From positions 1 through 64,000 of the forward strand of contig NZ_AUMS01000001.1 in NCBI RefSeq assembly GCF_000430805.1: a DNA stretch of 64,000 nt. Reading direction: 5' to 3'. Shown here in pieces: positions 17,762-27,635 of this stretch. Both the position numbers and the translations under genes were made by a program. This stretch comes from Chitinilyticum aquatile DSM 21506 (lineage in GTDB: Bacteria > Pseudomonadota > Gammaproteobacteria > Burkholderiales > Chitinibacteraceae). Under the pieces are notes generated by a model. It saw only the letters and a program-made list of their open reading frames with translations, was not told where the DNA came from and did no database searches. Position 1 is the first letter of the stretch, and every line of letters begins with the position of its first letter.

Positions 17762-20098
17762 ATGTCAATCAGTCAGCGCATCCTAGCTGCTCTTGGTGCC
17801 ATCAATATCATCGGCGTGATAGCCCTGTTTCTGCTGCTCGGCGAATTGGGGAAGGATAGCCAGCTGCTGCAGGCCGGCTTGCTGATCGCCGGAGTTCTGG
17901 TTATTACAGTTCTCCAGGCCGTATTGCTCAATCGCTTGCTGTTGCCTCTGCAGAATTTGCGCCGCACGATGCAGCGGCTGGGGGCCGGTGGTGCCGATCT
18001 GACTACGCGGTTGCCGGAAACGGGCGGCGAGGATTTTGTCGACATCGCTCGGGGTTTCAACAGTTTTGCCACAGTTCTGCAGGGCACTTTCCGCGAAGTG
18101 CAACGCGATATGGAAGGCTTGTCGCTGGGGTTGCGCGAGCTGACGACCGTGACCGGCCAGCTGGTGAAAGACAGTCATACCCAGTCCGATTTTGCCGCAG
18201 CGTCGGCTGCAGCGGTGGAGGAAATTACCGTCAGCATCACGCACATTGCCGACAATGCCAACGATGTGGATAGTGTGGTCGCCGAAACGCAGGAACTCTC
18301 CGGTGTGAGTGCCGCATCGGTGCAGCGGGTTTCCGACGAAGTGGCGCAGATGTCCAATGCCATTCATGCGTTGGGCGACACCATGAACGAACTGGGCAAG
18401 CGTTCGCAGGAAATCGGCAGCATCGTCGGTGTGATCCAGGATATTGCCGAACAGACCAATCTGCTGGCGCTGAACGCCGCCATCGAGGCTGCACGTGCCG
18501 GCGAGCAGGGTCGTGGCTTCGCAGTGGTTGCCGATGAGGTGCGCAAGCTGGCCGAGCGCAGTGCCAAGGCAACCGTCGAAATTACCCAGCGCATTACGTC
18601 GGTAAGCAATGAGACACAGCAGGCTGTTGCAACCATGGGCGCGACCGCGCAGAGCGTTTCTGGCAGCGCCGAGCGTGCCGAAGAGGCGCGGCGCCACATG
18701 CTGGACATCGGAAGTCGCATGCAGCACGTGTACTCGGCCGTGCGTGAAATTGCCGAATCCACCCGCGAGCAGACCGCGGCCAGTACGACGATGGCGCGCT
18801 CTGCCGAGCAGATCAATGCCATGTCGCAATCGAGCGATTCTGCTTTGCAACAGGCCAAGCGCGCGCTGGAGCAGCTCGACGTACGTGCCCGGGAGCTGAT
18901 GGAAGCCGTGGGCAAATTCCGCCTCGAGGACATTGTTGTTCTGCACAGCTGGTTTGCCGCCAGTGGTTTCCGTGCCGTGGCCGACATCAAGGCGCGACTC
19001 AACAAGATCGGCCACCACTGGAGTGATACGCATAGCGGCAAAGACGTGCCGGGCATGCTGAAAAAGGCGGTGGAAGAAGGCAATCTGCCGACCGCCGCCG
19101 CCATCGGTGGCGTGAAAATCCAGAACTGGGCCGGCAAGGGGGTTCTTGCCAATCTGGACAATCTGGCTGCCGAACAGCGCTGGGCGCAGATTCTGCCGCC
19201 GGTGCTTGACGACATGATGCACGCCGATGGCCACTATGTCGCCGTGCCGCTGGGTGTTGCCCGGGTCAATGTACTGTGGGTGAATGCCAATCTGATGCGC
19301 CGCATCAACGTGAACCGTCCGCCAAGCACCTGGGATGAGTTCTTCAACATTTGCGAGCGCCTGCTGCAGGCGGGCATCACGCCGCTGGCGCATAGTGAAG
19401 TGAAGTGGCAGGTAGCGACACTTTTTGAAGCCGTGTCGCTGGGGCTCAATGGTGCCAGCTGGTATATGGCCGCCTTCAGCAAGCTGGACCAGACCGCGCT
19501 GGCAGGTGCACAGACCATCCGCGCGCTGGAAACCTTCCGCCGCCTCAAGCCCTATTGCACACCCGATCCGGTTGGTCGCGAGTGGAATCTTGCTACCGCA
19601 GACATCATCAATGGCCGTGCTGCCATGCAGCTGATGGGTGACTGGGTGAAGGGTGAATTCGATACGGCCGGCAAGGCGCCGGGCACCGATTACCTGTTCT
19701 GGGCCGCGCCGACGCAGGCTGGTGAATACAGTTTTGCGGCTGACACACTCACCATGTACCGCCAGGATGATCCGGTGCGCCATATCGCCCAGCGCGATTT
19801 TGCTGAGCTGCTGATGAGCCACGAAGGGCAAATCGCCTACAACAAGCACAAGGGCAGCATCCCGGCGCGCACCGATATCGACCACAACCAGCTCGACGCC
19901 TACGGCCGCGATTCGGCCAAGGATTTCGTGCAGGCTGCCGGCAAGAATGTGCTCGTTCCATCCTGGGCACACAATATGGCCGTACAGGACGACATGAAAA
20001 AAGCGCTGATCGAGGTGGTGTACGAGTTCTGGCACAACGACAGCATGAGTGCAGCATCGGCTGCGGCCAAACTGGCGGCAACGGGCGCTCGTCGCTGA
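17762..20098 (+). CDS. Chemoreceptor fused to a family-1 sugar-binding protein
   Basis: This 778-residue protein joins two modules rarely combined. Two membrane helices (~7-27 and ~36-57) are linked by a tiny periplasmic turn and followed by a HAMP domain (~57-110). A methyl-accepting signalling domain (~120-385) has the hairpin tip [20 protein letters not shown] near residue 230. From ~388 to the end it is a complete extracellular solute-binding protein resembling Pseudomonas-type glucose/mannose-binding proteins. Matching stretches are [48 protein letters not shown] and [11 protein letters not shown]. With two helices, both the signalling and the binding module should face the cytoplasm. 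The ATG at 17762 follows GAGGAAAAA. An in-frame ATG at 17672 would add 30 residues. Confidence 0.88.
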   Translation: MSISQRILAALGAINIIGVIALFLLLGELGKDSQLLQAGLLIAGVLVITVLQAVLLNRLLLPLQNLRRTMQRLGAGGADLTTRLPETGGEDFVDIARGFNSFATVLQGTFREVQRDMEGLSLGLRELTTVTGQLVKDSHTQSDFAAASAAAVEEITVSITHIADNANDVDSVVAETQELSGVSAASVQRVSDEVAQMSNAIHALGDTMNELGKRSQEIGSIVGVIQDIAEQTNLLALNAAIEAARAGEQGRGFAVVADEVRKLAERSAKATVEITQRITSVSNETQQAVATMGATAQSVSGSAERAEEARRHMLDIGSRMQHVYSAVREIAESTREQTAASTTMARSAEQINAMSQSSDSALQQAKRALEQLDVRARELMEAVGKFRLEDIVVLHSWFAASGFRAVADIKARLNKIGHHWSDTHSGKDVPGMLKKAVEEGNLPTAAAIGGVKIQNWAGKGVLANLDNLAAEQRWAQILPPVLDDMMHADGHYVAVPLGVARVNVLWVNANLMRRINVNRPPSTWDEFFNICERLLQAGITPLAHSEVKWQVATLFEAVSLGLNGASWYMAAFSKLDQTALAGAQTIRALETFRRLKPYCTPDPVGREWNLATADIINGRAAMQLMGDWVKGEFDTAGKAPGTDYLFWAAPTQAGEYSFAADTLTMYRQDDPVRHIAQRDFAELLMSHEGQIAYNKHKGSIPARTDIDHNQLDAYGRDSAKDFVQAAGKNVLVPSWAHNMAVQDDMKKALIEVVYEFWHNDSMSAASAAAKLAATGARR

Positions 20099-20127
20099 TC
20101 GTCTCCCGGCAGTCGAGTCGCATCCCA

Positions 20128-20158
20128 GCACCCCGCCTTGCGCGGGGTGCGCCGTTTT
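20128..20158 (+). terminator. Terminator after the chemoreceptor gene
   Basis: GCACCCCGC / GCGGGGTGC forms a GC-rich hairpin followed by GCCGTTTT. The T-tract is short. Confidence 0.55.
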
Positions 20159-20253
20159 CGGGTGGCCGCAACGATACGGGGAGGCTCGTGCTAGAATCGC
20201 CGCTTTGAATTGATGCAACGGCGGATTTCTTGTACCGCCTAGGGGATTGAAAC

Positions 20254-21354
20254 ATGTCCGGCAATACGCTCGGTTTGCTGTTTACCGTTACTTCGTTTGG
20301 CGAGTCGCATGGCCCGGCCATTGGCTGCGTGGTTGATGGCTGCCCGCCGGGAATGGAGCTCAGTGCGGAGGACATCCAGATCGAACTGGATCGCCGCAAG
20401 CCCGGCACCAGTCGCCATGTTACCCAGCGCCGCGAGCCTGACCAGGTGGAAATCCTCTCCGGCGTGTTCGAAGGCAAGACCACGGGTACGTCGATTGGCC
20501 TGTTGATCCGCAACACCGACCAGCGCAGTCACGATTACGGCAAGATTGTCGAAACCTTCCGCCCGGGGCATGCCGACTATACCTACTGGCACAAGTACGG
20601 CATCCGCGATTACCGTGGTGGCGGCCGCTCCAGTGCGCGTGAAACCGCGGTGCGTGTTGCTGCTGGCGCGATTGCCAAGAAATGGCTGAAGGAAAAATAC
20701 GGCGTGGTGATTCGCGCCTGCATGAGCCAGCTGGGCGAAATCGAAATTCCGTTCGAGAGCTGGGACGAGGTTGGCAACAACCCCTTCTTTGCGCCCAATG
20801 CCGGGATAGTCCAGCAGCTCGAAGACTACATGGACGCCATCCGGAAGGAACGTGATTCCGTTGGCGCGAAGATTACCGTTGTGGCCGAAAATGTGCCGGT
20901 GGGCTGGGGCGAGCCGGTATATGACCGCCTGGACGCCGACATCGCCTTCAACATGATGAACATCAATGCCGTGAAGGGCGTTGAAATTGGTGCCGGTTTC
21001 AGGTCGATTGCCCAGCGCGGCAGCGAACACTGCGACGAGCTTACCCCGCAGGGCTTTGCTGCCAACGAAGCGGGCGGCATTCTAGGCGGCATTTCCACCG
21101 GGCAGGACATTGTCGTCAATATCGCTATCAAGCCGACGTCCAGCATTGCGCAGGAGCGGAATTCGATCGACAAGGATGGCAATCCGGTGCTGATGGCCAC
21201 TACCGGCCGCCATGACCCCTGCGTCGGCATCCGTGCCGCGCCGATTGCCGAAGCCATGCTGGCGCTGACGCTGATCGACCACGCGCTGCGCCACCGCGCG
21301 CAATGCGCTGACGTCGTGGTCAACACGCCGCGTATTCCTGGTCGCATCGCCTGA
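20254..21354 (+). CDS. aroC: Chorismate synthase AroC
   Basis: This enzyme makes chorismate from EPSP with reduced FMN, feeding TrpE and other aromatic branches. The 366 residues carry the family signatures [40 protein letters not shown] and [20 protein letters not shown]. The C-terminus has [20 protein letters not shown]. The ATG follows GGGGATTGAAAC. A HEAGH membrane protein gene follows 25 bp downstream. Confidence 0.97.
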   Translation: MSGNTLGLLFTVTSFGESHGPAIGCVVDGCPPGMELSAEDIQIELDRRKPGTSRHVTQRREPDQVEILSGVFEGKTTGTSIGLLIRNTDQRSHDYGKIVETFRPGHADYTYWHKYGIRDYRGGGRSSARETAVRVAAGAIAKKWLKEKYGVVIRACMSQLGEIEIPFESWDEVGNNPFFAPNAGIVQQLEDYMDAIRKERDSVGAKITVVAENVPVGWGEPVYDRLDADIAFNMMNINAVKGVEIGAGFRSIAQRGSEHCDELTPQGFAANEAGGILGGISTGQDIVVNIAIKPTSSIAQERNSIDKDGNPVLMATTGRHDPCVGIRAAPIAEAMLALTLIDHALRHRAQCADVVVNTPRIPGRIA

Positions 21355-21379
21355 GGCACATGGACAGGTTTCCGTTCGC

Positions 21380-21943
21380 ATGAGCCGCATTCCCGCAGAA
21401 GTCGAGCACTTGTTCGCCACCGAGCGCGCAGGCTGGACACGGGTGTCCGGCACTGCGCTCGCTGCCATCGTCCTCGGAACGCTATGGGTGCTCTGGCAGG
21501 CGCTTAGCGGCGAGCAGTGGGTGCCGCTGCTCGATGGCGCCAACCTGCTGTTTCACGAGGCCGGCCATCCGCTGTTCGGCATTTTCAGCGAGCGGCTGAC
21601 TGTCTATGGCGGCACCTTGGGCCAGCTGGTGTTTCCTGCCGTGGTGCTTTGGCATTTCTGGCGTCGTCGCGAAAGCGCCAGCGCTGGTGTAGCGGCACTG
21701 TGGCTGCTCGAAAACGGCCTGAATATCGGCCGCTACATGGCCGATGCCCGCGCGCAGCTTCTGCCGCTGGTCGGTAATGGCGAGCATGACTGGACCGAAA
21801 TCCTCGGGCGATGGGGAATGCTGCAACATGACACGCTGCTGGCCGGACTGCTGCGCGGCAGCTGTGTACTCGGCATGCTGCTGGCGCTGGCAGTACTTGT
21901 ATATGCCTGGCATTTGCGACGCGATGAGGCTGGCGATGTCTGA
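21380..21943 (+). CDS. Membrane protein with a HEAGH metalloprotease-like motif
   Basis: The 187-residue protein has about four membrane helices and the motif NLLFHEAGHPLFGIFSER near residue 55. HExxH in a membrane setting recalls site-2 (M50) proteases. It also has LLENGLNIGRYMADARAQLL and GNGEHDWTEILGRWGMLQHD, a pattern I associate with a conserved uncharacterised family in betaproteobacteria. No canonical second M50 motif (NxxPxxxLDG) is visible, so protease activity is unproven. It lies 25 bp downstream of aroC and may be co-transcribed. Confidence 0.7.
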   Translation: MSRIPAEVEHLFATERAGWTRVSGTALAAIVLGTLWVLWQALSGEQWVPLLDGANLLFHEAGHPLFGIFSERLTVYGGTLGQLVFPAVVLWHFWRRRESASAGVAALWLLENGLNIGRYMADARAQLLPLVGNGEHDWTEILGRWGMLQHDTLLAGLLRGSCVLGMLLALAVLVYAWHLRRDEAGDV

Positions 21944-21986
21944 ACTGGCGGCTAACCTGCATAATGTGGTGGCGCAATTGGTATTG

Positions 21987-22035
21987 AGGGTATGTGCCTT
22001 CAGCCTTTTCAATGTAAGGGCTTTGTGAGGATACG
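21987..22035. repeat. Palindromic intergenic repeat, copy 6
   Basis: It begins GGGTATGTGCC, pairs CAGCCTTTT with AAGGGCTTTG, and ends GGATACGG. It sits immediately before the DUF4136 start. Confidence 0.75.
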
Positions 22036-22038
22036 GTT

Positions 22039-22665
22039 ATGCGTATGGTGAGCCTTCTGCTTGTTCTGCTGTGTACGGCCTGCGCCGCACCGCAGTTTGT
22101 TGCACAAGTGTCGAGCCGCAGCACGCTGCCGGCGAGCTGCCCGGTAGCGGGCAAGCGTTTCATGATCGAGACGCCCGCAGGACAGGAACAAAGCCTTGCC
22201 CGGCGCGATTATGCGGCACAGGTCGTACGCGAGCTGAAAGCGCGCGGGCTTACTCAGGTCGGTGATGGACAGTTTGCCGACTGGCTGGTGCGCTTTGACT
22301 GGCGTCTCAGTGGCCCTGTCAGCACCACCACGCAGTTCCCGGTGACGACCAGCGTCGGCATCTTTGGTGGCGGCTGGTCCTGGGGCGGGATAGGCATGAG
22401 TTTCCCGATTTATCCGGATGCCACGCAGACGGTCTGGTATGGCCGCGAGCTGACGCTGGATATCTTCGATCCGCAGGCACTGAAAGCCGGACAGTTTGCC
22501 AAGCTCTACGAGGCTCGGGCGGTCAATACCAGCACGCGCAATGTCATCGAGCCCGCCGTGCCCTGGCTGATTCGCGCCATTTTTCGCGATTTCCCGCAGC
22601 CCGGAGCCAGCCGGCGCGAGGTCGCCATTCCGTATGACCAGCCTGCAGCGGCGAGCAATCCCTAG
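22039..22665 (+). CDS. DUF4136-type outer-membrane lipoprotein
   Basis: The 208-residue precursor has a lipoprotein signal with lipobox LCTAC-A, so the mature protein starts at Cys14. After the lipobox come SCPVAGKRFMIETPAGQE, DYAAQVVRELKARGLTQVGD and DWLVRFDWRLSG, then a Gly-rich turn (GIFGGGWSWGGIGMSFP) and LTLDIFDPQALKAGQFAKLY. This is the DUF4136 pattern, a small beta domain of unknown function. A palindromic repeat occupies the space where its promoter or ribosome binding site would be, leaving only a weak site. Confidence 0.75.
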   Translation: MRMVSLLLVLLCTACAAPQFVAQVSSRSTLPASCPVAGKRFMIETPAGQEQSLARRDYAAQVVRELKARGLTQVGDGQFADWLVRFDWRLSGPVSTTTQFPVTTSVGIFGGGWSWGGIGMSFPIYPDATQTVWYGRELTLDIFDPQALKAGQFAKLYEARAVNTSTRNVIEPAVPWLIRAIFRDFPQPGASRREVAIPYDQPAAASNP

Positions 22666-22749
22666 CCGGCCGATAACGGCCCGCGCCCCGTCTTGCCGCA
22701 CATTGATATGAACAAACCGATCAACACCCTGCCAGCATGAGTCCACATC

Positions 22750-23586
22750 GTGACCCCCGATCAGTATTGTGAAGACAAGGCCGCGAAGAGCGGTTCCAGC
22801 TTTTACTCCAGTTTCCGCTTTCTGCCGGCTGAGCGGCGCCGCGCGATCACCGCACTGTATGCCTTTTGCCGCGAAGTGGACGACGTGGTCGATGAAACGC
22901 ATGACGATCAGGTTGCGCGCACCACGCTCAACTGGTGGCGCGGTGAAGTTGACCAGATGTATGCCGGCAACCCGCAGCATCCGGTCACCAAAGCCTTGCT
23001 GCCGGCGGTGAAGGCTTACGACCTGCAGCGCGAGTATTTCCTGGAAATCATCGACGGCATGCAGATGGACCTTGATGTGCCGCGCTACAACGCTTTCAAG
23101 GACTTGCAGCTGTATTGCTACCGCGTCGCTTCGGTGGTCGGCATTCTGGCTGCCAGCATTTTCGGCTATCAGGACCGCAAGACGCTGAAATACGCACACG
23201 ATCTGGGCATTGCCTTCCAGCTGACCAACATCATCCGCGACGTCGGTGAAGACATCCGCCGTGGTCGCGTCTATCTGCCCATCGACGAGTTGCAGCGCTT
23301 CAATGTGCCGATGGATGATCTGGTGAATTACCGCGAAACCGATGCCTTCAAGGCATTGATGGAGTTCCAGATCGAACGCGCGCAGGCCTTTTATGACCAG
23401 GCCTTGGCCCAGTTGCCGGCAGTCGATCGCAAGAGCCAGCGCTGCGGCCTGATCATGGCAGCCATCTACCGCGAAACGCTGAACGAAATCCACGCCGATG
23501 GCGCACAGAAGGTGCTGAACCAGCGCCTCAGCCTTGGTGGCGCGCGCAAGCTCTGGTTGGCCTGGAAGGCCTGGTGGTTCGCCTGA
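22750..23586 (+). CDS. hpnD: Presqualene diphosphate synthase HpnD
   Basis: This 278-residue member of the squalene/phytoene synthase family joins two farnesyl diphosphates. Two Asp-rich motifs are present: REVDDVVDET (~residue 38) and IRDVGEDIRRGRVYLP (~165). The N-terminus MTPDQYCEDKAAKSGSSFYS is typical of HpnD rather than HpnC. Translation begins at a GTG. With HpnE immediately downstream it should feed squalene and hopanoid synthesis. An HpnC partner and squalene-hopene cyclase are not in the window. Confidence 0.9.
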   Translation: MTPDQYCEDKAAKSGSSFYSSFRFLPAERRRAITALYAFCREVDDVVDETHDDQVARTTLNWWRGEVDQMYAGNPQHPVTKALLPAVKAYDLQREYFLEIIDGMQMDLDVPRYNAFKDLQLYCYRVASVVGILAASIFGYQDRKTLKYAHDLGIAFQLTNIIRDVGEDIRRGRVYLPIDELQRFNVPMDDLVNYRETDAFKALMEFQIERAQAFYDQALAQLPAVDRKSQRCGLIMAAIYRETLNEIHADGAQKVLNQRLSLGGARKLWLAWKAWWFA

Positions 23587-23588
23587 GC

Positions 23589-24908
23589 ATGCCGGCTGAG
23601 CAGCGCATCGCTATCATTGGCGGCGGTTACGCCGGCATGGCTGCGGCTGTGACGCTGGCGGCGGGTGGCCGCCGCGTGTGCGTGTTCGAAGGCGCAAAAA
23701 TGCTGGGCGGGCGTGCCCGTGGCGTCGAACTCGACGGGCGTCGCCTTGATAATGGCCAGCACATCCTGATCGGGGCCTACCGCACGCTGCTGGGTCTGAT
23801 GCAGCAGGTTGGCGTTGACGAGGCGCAAGCACTGCTGCGCCTGCCGCTGACGCTGCAGCAGCGAACACCGCACGGTGATTTCCGCATGGTCGCGCCCGAG
23901 TGGCCGGCGCCATTGCACAGCCTTGGCGCCTTGCTGGGTGCGCAGGGAATCGGTTGGGGCGATAAATTCAGCCTCATGAAACTGGTGCTCGGCGCGCAGC
24001 TCGCCGGTTTTCGCCTTGGCAGGGATATGCCCGTGCTCGACTGGCTGCAGCAGGGCGGGCAATCGCCGCAGCTGATCGAGCGCTTCTGGCAGCCGCTGGT
24101 GGTCGCCGCGCTGAACACGCCGCTGGAAACGGCTTCGGCGCAGATTCTGCTCAACGTGCTCCGCGACAGCCTGATGGGGGGGCGGCACGATGGTGATCTG
24201 CTGATTCCGCGGGTCGATTTCACCGAACTGTTCCCGCAACCGGCCGCAGACTGGCTGGCTGATCGTGGCAGCGAGGTTAGAACCAGCAGCCTGGTGCGTA
24301 GCATTGCCCGCGATGAAGCTGGCTGGCAGCTGGATGCCGGCGACGAGCGTTTCGCCGCCGTCGTGCTGGCCGTCTCGCCGCAGCGTGTGGCCGATCTGCT
24401 GCCGGAGACTGCGGCGCTGGACACATTGCGGGGGCAACTTGCCGCCTTGCACTACCAGCCGATCCAGACGGTTTACCTGCAATATGAGCCGGATGTACGG
24501 CTGGAAACGCCAATGATCGGCGTCGCCGGCGGCCTGTGCCAGTGGGTGTTTGACCGCGGGCAGATTCACGGCAGCCCCGGCCTGTTTGCCGTCGTGCTCT
24601 CGGCGCGCGGCGATTACAGCGACTGGGATGCAGTCAAGCTGGCGCAGCGCGTGCACGAGGAACTCGTGCAGCATTTCGGCCTGCGCAAGCCGCCGCAATG
24701 GAGCCGTGTCATCCACGAAAAACGCGCGACCTTTGCCTGCACCCCTGATTTGCCGCGCCCGGGCAATGCCACTGCGCTGCCGGGTCTGTGGCTGGCCGGT
24801 GATTACACGGTTGGCGAGCAGCCTGATTCCGTGTATCCAGCAACGCTGGAAGGTGCCGTGCGTAGCGGCTGTGCCGCGGCAGCAGGTGTAGTTGGCCTTG
24901 CAATCTAG
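23589..24908 (+). CDS. hpnE: Hydroxysqualene dehydroxylase HpnE
   Basis: This 439-residue FAD-dependent amine-oxidase-like protein converts hydroxysqualene to squalene in the HpnCDE route. The dinucleotide fold is IAIIGGGYAGMAAAVTLAAG. The second signature GRARGVELDGRRLDNGQHIL follows, and the C-terminal FAD-contact region is LPGLWLAGDYTVGEQPDSVY. It starts 2 bp after the hpnD stop, or at an overlapping in-frame GTG at 23574, so translation is coupled. Confidence 0.9.
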   Translation: MPAEQRIAIIGGGYAGMAAAVTLAAGGRRVCVFEGAKMLGGRARGVELDGRRLDNGQHILIGAYRTLLGLMQQVGVDEAQALLRLPLTLQQRTPHGDFRMVAPEWPAPLHSLGALLGAQGIGWGDKFSLMKLVLGAQLAGFRLGRDMPVLDWLQQGGQSPQLIERFWQPLVVAALNTPLETASAQILLNVLRDSLMGGRHDGDLLIPRVDFTELFPQPAADWLADRGSEVRTSSLVRSIARDEAGWQLDAGDERFAAVVLAVSPQRVADLLPETAALDTLRGQLAALHYQPIQTVYLQYEPDVRLETPMIGVAGGLCQWVFDRGQIHGSPGLFAVVLSARGDYSDWDAVKLAQRVHEELVQHFGLRKPPQWSRVIHEKRATFACTPDLPRPGNATALPGLWLAGDYTVGEQPDSVYPATLEGAVRSGCAAAAGVVGLAI

Positions 24909-25089
24909 CAGACGGCTGCAAACATGCCGCTCTCAGCAATCAGCTCATGCCGCACGAGCCTTGGGCTTATATTTCGCAATCTGAGGTAACTTCCTTGTTG
25001 TACCACGCATAGACTGATCGCCAGTTTACTGTCAGTCTTTGGTTGTACTGCTGCTCCGGAGACAACAGCCTTCAGAATGCAGGGAAAAC

Positions 25090-26469
25090 ATGCCTCTACC
25101 GCGCCATTTACATGACGCCCGCCAGACTTGGGCGCTGGCCTGGCCGATGATCATCAGCCAGTTGGCGGGTACCGGCATGGGGTTTATAGACTCCGTCATG
25201 GCTGGCCATGCTTCGGCAGCAGACTTGGCGGTGATCTCGGTCGGCGCATCGGTCTGGTTGTGCGCAATGGTGACCCTGATGGGGCTTGCCCTGGCGGTCA
25301 GTCCGCTGGTCGCGCATCAGGCTGGCGCCGGAAATGTGGCTGCCATTGCACACTGGGTGCAGCAGGCGCTGTGGCAGGTGCTGCTGACCGGAGCATTATT
25401 CACACTACTGTTCCAGTTTGCCGGCCCGTGGATATTTCCCCGTCTGGGGCTGGCACCGCGTGATGCCGGGAATGCCAGCCAGTTTCTGGCTGCCATCGGC
25501 TGGGGCGTGCCCCCACTGGCCATGCAGCGGGTGCTGGGCAGCTACAGCACGGCGATCGGCTTGCCACGCACCATGATGGTGATCGCTGTCGCCACCTTGC
25601 TGCTTAACATCCCTTTGAACTGGATTTTTGTTTATGGCCACCTTGGCGCTCCGGCGCTTGGTGGTGTGGGCTGCGGTGTGGCCTCCAGCACCTGTGCCTG
25701 GCTGGGCGCCCTGGCAGCAATCCTCTGGATACGGTTTACACCGGCTTATCGCGCCAGCCAACCGTTTTGCAACTTCCGGGCGCCGCACTGGACAAGCCAG
25801 CAGCAATTGTTTCGCCTCGGCCTGCCGATCGGGCTGACCTTTCTGGTGCAGATGAGTGCGTTTGCCTGCATGACCCTGTTGCTGGTTCCTCTGGGGAGCA
25901 TGATGATCGCCGCACACCAGATTGCGCAAAATCTGGGCGTGATGCTGGTCATGATTCCGACGGGACTCAGCAAAGCACTGACCGTGCGTATAGGCCAAGC
26001 TCTTGGCGCACAGAATCAGCATGCCGCCCGCCAGACAGCGATAACCGGACTGATCATGGGATTGCTGATTGCGACAGTAAGCGCCATGCTGCTTTGCTTG
26101 GGACATGACGTGCTGCCCAGCCTTTACACGAGGAATCAGGCTGTACGATTGATCGCCAGTGATCTGCTCATGATTGCCGCAGTCTGCCAATTATTCGATA
26201 CCGGCCAGATTCTGCTTGCCGGAATCTTGCGCGGCTACAAAATCACCAGTACGCCATTGCTGGTGTGTCTGCCGGCATTCTGGCTAGTCGCTCTGCCTCT
26301 AGGTTATCTGCTTGCATTCGGCCATGGCGACTGGCAGGGAGTGGGCGTACGCGGCTTCTGGCTGGCCTTGCTGATGGCGCTCGGCATAATTGCAGCCGTA
26401 TTACTAGGTGTATTCCGAAAGGTGAGCAACAGCTCATTTCGTCGCCCTCTGCCATGCAATGTCACTTGA
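25090..26469 (+). CDS. MATE-family multidrug efflux pump (NorM-like)
   Basis: The 459-residue protein has twelve predicted helices. It starts MPLPRHLHDARQTWALAWPM, then IISQLAGTGMGFIDSVMAGHASAADLA, the typical NorM N-terminal helix with its conserved Asp. Internal repeats (PLNWIFVYGHLGAPALGGVG, HQIAQNLGVMLVMIPTGLSK) are typical of MATE carriers, which exchange cationic drugs for Na+ or H+. The ATG at 25090 follows AGGGA. It begins a stretch of somewhat lower GC, and an AraC/GyrI regulator follows in the same direction. Confidence 0.9.
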   Translation: MPLPRHLHDARQTWALAWPMIISQLAGTGMGFIDSVMAGHASAADLAVISVGASVWLCAMVTLMGLALAVSPLVAHQAGAGNVAAIAHWVQQALWQVLLTGALFTLLFQFAGPWIFPRLGLAPRDAGNASQFLAAIGWGVPPLAMQRVLGSYSTAIGLPRTMMVIAVATLLLNIPLNWIFVYGHLGAPALGGVGCGVASSTCAWLGALAAILWIRFTPAYRASQPFCNFRAPHWTSQQQLFRLGLPIGLTFLVQMSAFACMTLLLVPLGSMMIAAHQIAQNLGVMLVMIPTGLSKALTVRIGQALGAQNQHAARQTAITGLIMGLLIATVSAMLLCLGHDVLPSLYTRNQAVRLIASDLLMIAAVCQLFDTGQILLAGILRGYKITSTPLLVCLPAFWLVALPLGYLLAFGHGDWQGVGVRGFWLALLMALGIIAAVLLGVFRKVSNSSFRRPLPCNVT

Positions 26470-26641
26470 GTGGTGAGCACCGTGGTCTGTCTGGTAGCTG
26501 AGGTAGTGAGAGCCCGGCTTGTTGCGTGGCAGGAGGACTGGAGCCCACTGTGAGCTGAAATTGGTAGTGCGTATCCGCCTGGCAGATTGATTGCGCGGCT
26601 TGTTTGACGCAGTGCAGATGTTCCTCTTGTGCCGCTATTTC

Positions 26642-27631
26642 ATGCATGACACCATGCAAATCTATCGTGCTTTCCTGTATTCGCATCGTGGAGTGGGAGC
26701 GGTGGATTTACTGCTGACGGAACAACCTGATCCCAGCCTACTTCCCCGGCATATCGTCCGGATCAATCAGGTTGTTGATCTGATCGACCAGCGTTATGAC
26801 CAGCCCTGGACGCTGAACCAGCTGGCCACTACCGCGTGCTATTCGCCCTATCATTTCCACCGCCTGTTTTTCGCAGTAACCGGGCAGACGCCTCAGGATT
26901 ACATCCGTCGCCAGCGCCTGGCCCGTGTCGCTGGACGCTTGCTGCATGAAGATTCGCTGCCGATTGCCATGCTGGCCATGGATGGCGGGTTTAATTCTCC
27001 GGCCAATTTCTCGCGAGCCTTTCAGTGGGCATTCGGCATGAGTCCACGCCAGTGGCGTAGCGAAGGTGCCCAACAAATCATGGAAGTCCGGAAAACGGAA
27101 ACCCGCCAACTACTGGGGCGTCTGCAGCATCAACTCAAGCCACAACCAAAGCTGATTGTCAGCTCGGGGCGGATTGAAACCGAAGTTCTGCCGCCAGTCC
27201 GCGTGGCTTATATTCGTTCGCGTGGACTGGCCAACTGGGCACTGTCGCTGGGCTGGACACAACTGCAGGACTGGTATCGCCAGCAACCCTATGCGGGCAG
27301 CGAGGCGGAATGGATCGGAGCTTTTCACAGTACGTCAGGGCTGTGTGGCTTGCCTTACCAGCATTACGACCGTTGTGTGGTCATTCCGGAGACTGCGCCG
27401 GTCGATCCGGCCATGAGTACGCGGGTTTTGCCTGGCGGGCGTTTTGCCATGCTGCCGTTCAGCGGCAACCCGGCAATGGCAATGGAATACTATCTGCAGC
27501 ACTGGTTACCGGATTCCGGTTGGGTGCTGGAAGACCGTGAATACCGCGATTGCCTGAGCAGCCGAGGGATGATTACTCGCACCTATGGTTATCTGGCTGT
27601 GCCGGTGCGCCGCAATAAAGCCAATATCTGA
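26642..27631 (+). CDS. AraC-family regulator with GyrI-like effector domain
   Basis: The ~329-residue regulator has an AraC double helix-turn-helix (INQVVDLIDQRYDQPWTLNQ through NSPANFSRAFQWAFGMSPRQ) and a C-terminal GyrI-like ligand domain (VAYIRSRGLANWALSLGW through YGYLAVPVRR). This is the Rob/BmrR-like arrangement for sensing hydrophobic compounds. The start is uncertain: candidate codons are 26591 (TTG), 26618, 26642 and 26654 (ATG), none with a good ribosome binding site. Placed after the MATE pump, it is a likely regulator of drug efflux. Confidence 0.82.
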   Translation: MHDTMQIYRAFLYSHRGVGAVDLLLTEQPDPSLLPRHIVRINQVVDLIDQRYDQPWTLNQLATTACYSPYHFHRLFFAVTGQTPQDYIRRQRLARVAGRLLHEDSLPIAMLAMDGGFNSPANFSRAFQWAFGMSPRQWRSEGAQQIMEVRKTETRQLLGRLQHQLKPQPKLIVSSGRIETEVLPPVRVAYIRSRGLANWALSLGWTQLQDWYRQQPYAGSEAEWIGAFHSTSGLCGLPYQHYDRCVVIPETAPVDPAMSTRVLPGGRFAMLPFSGNPAMAMEYYLQHWLPDSGWVLEDREYRDCLSSRGMITRTYGYLAVPVRRNKANI

Positions 27632-27635
27632 GCGC

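Noticed and set aside
17783-20218. 811-codon open frame antisense to the chemoreceptor fusion
   Set aside because: Low-complexity His/Gln/Arg-rich translation with no domain, exactly opposite a gene with strong domain matches. It is a by-product of GC-rich codon use.
22009-23493. 494-codon antisense frame opposite hpnD and the lipoprotein gene
   Set aside because: Shadow of two well-supported genes; no domain and no ribosome binding site.
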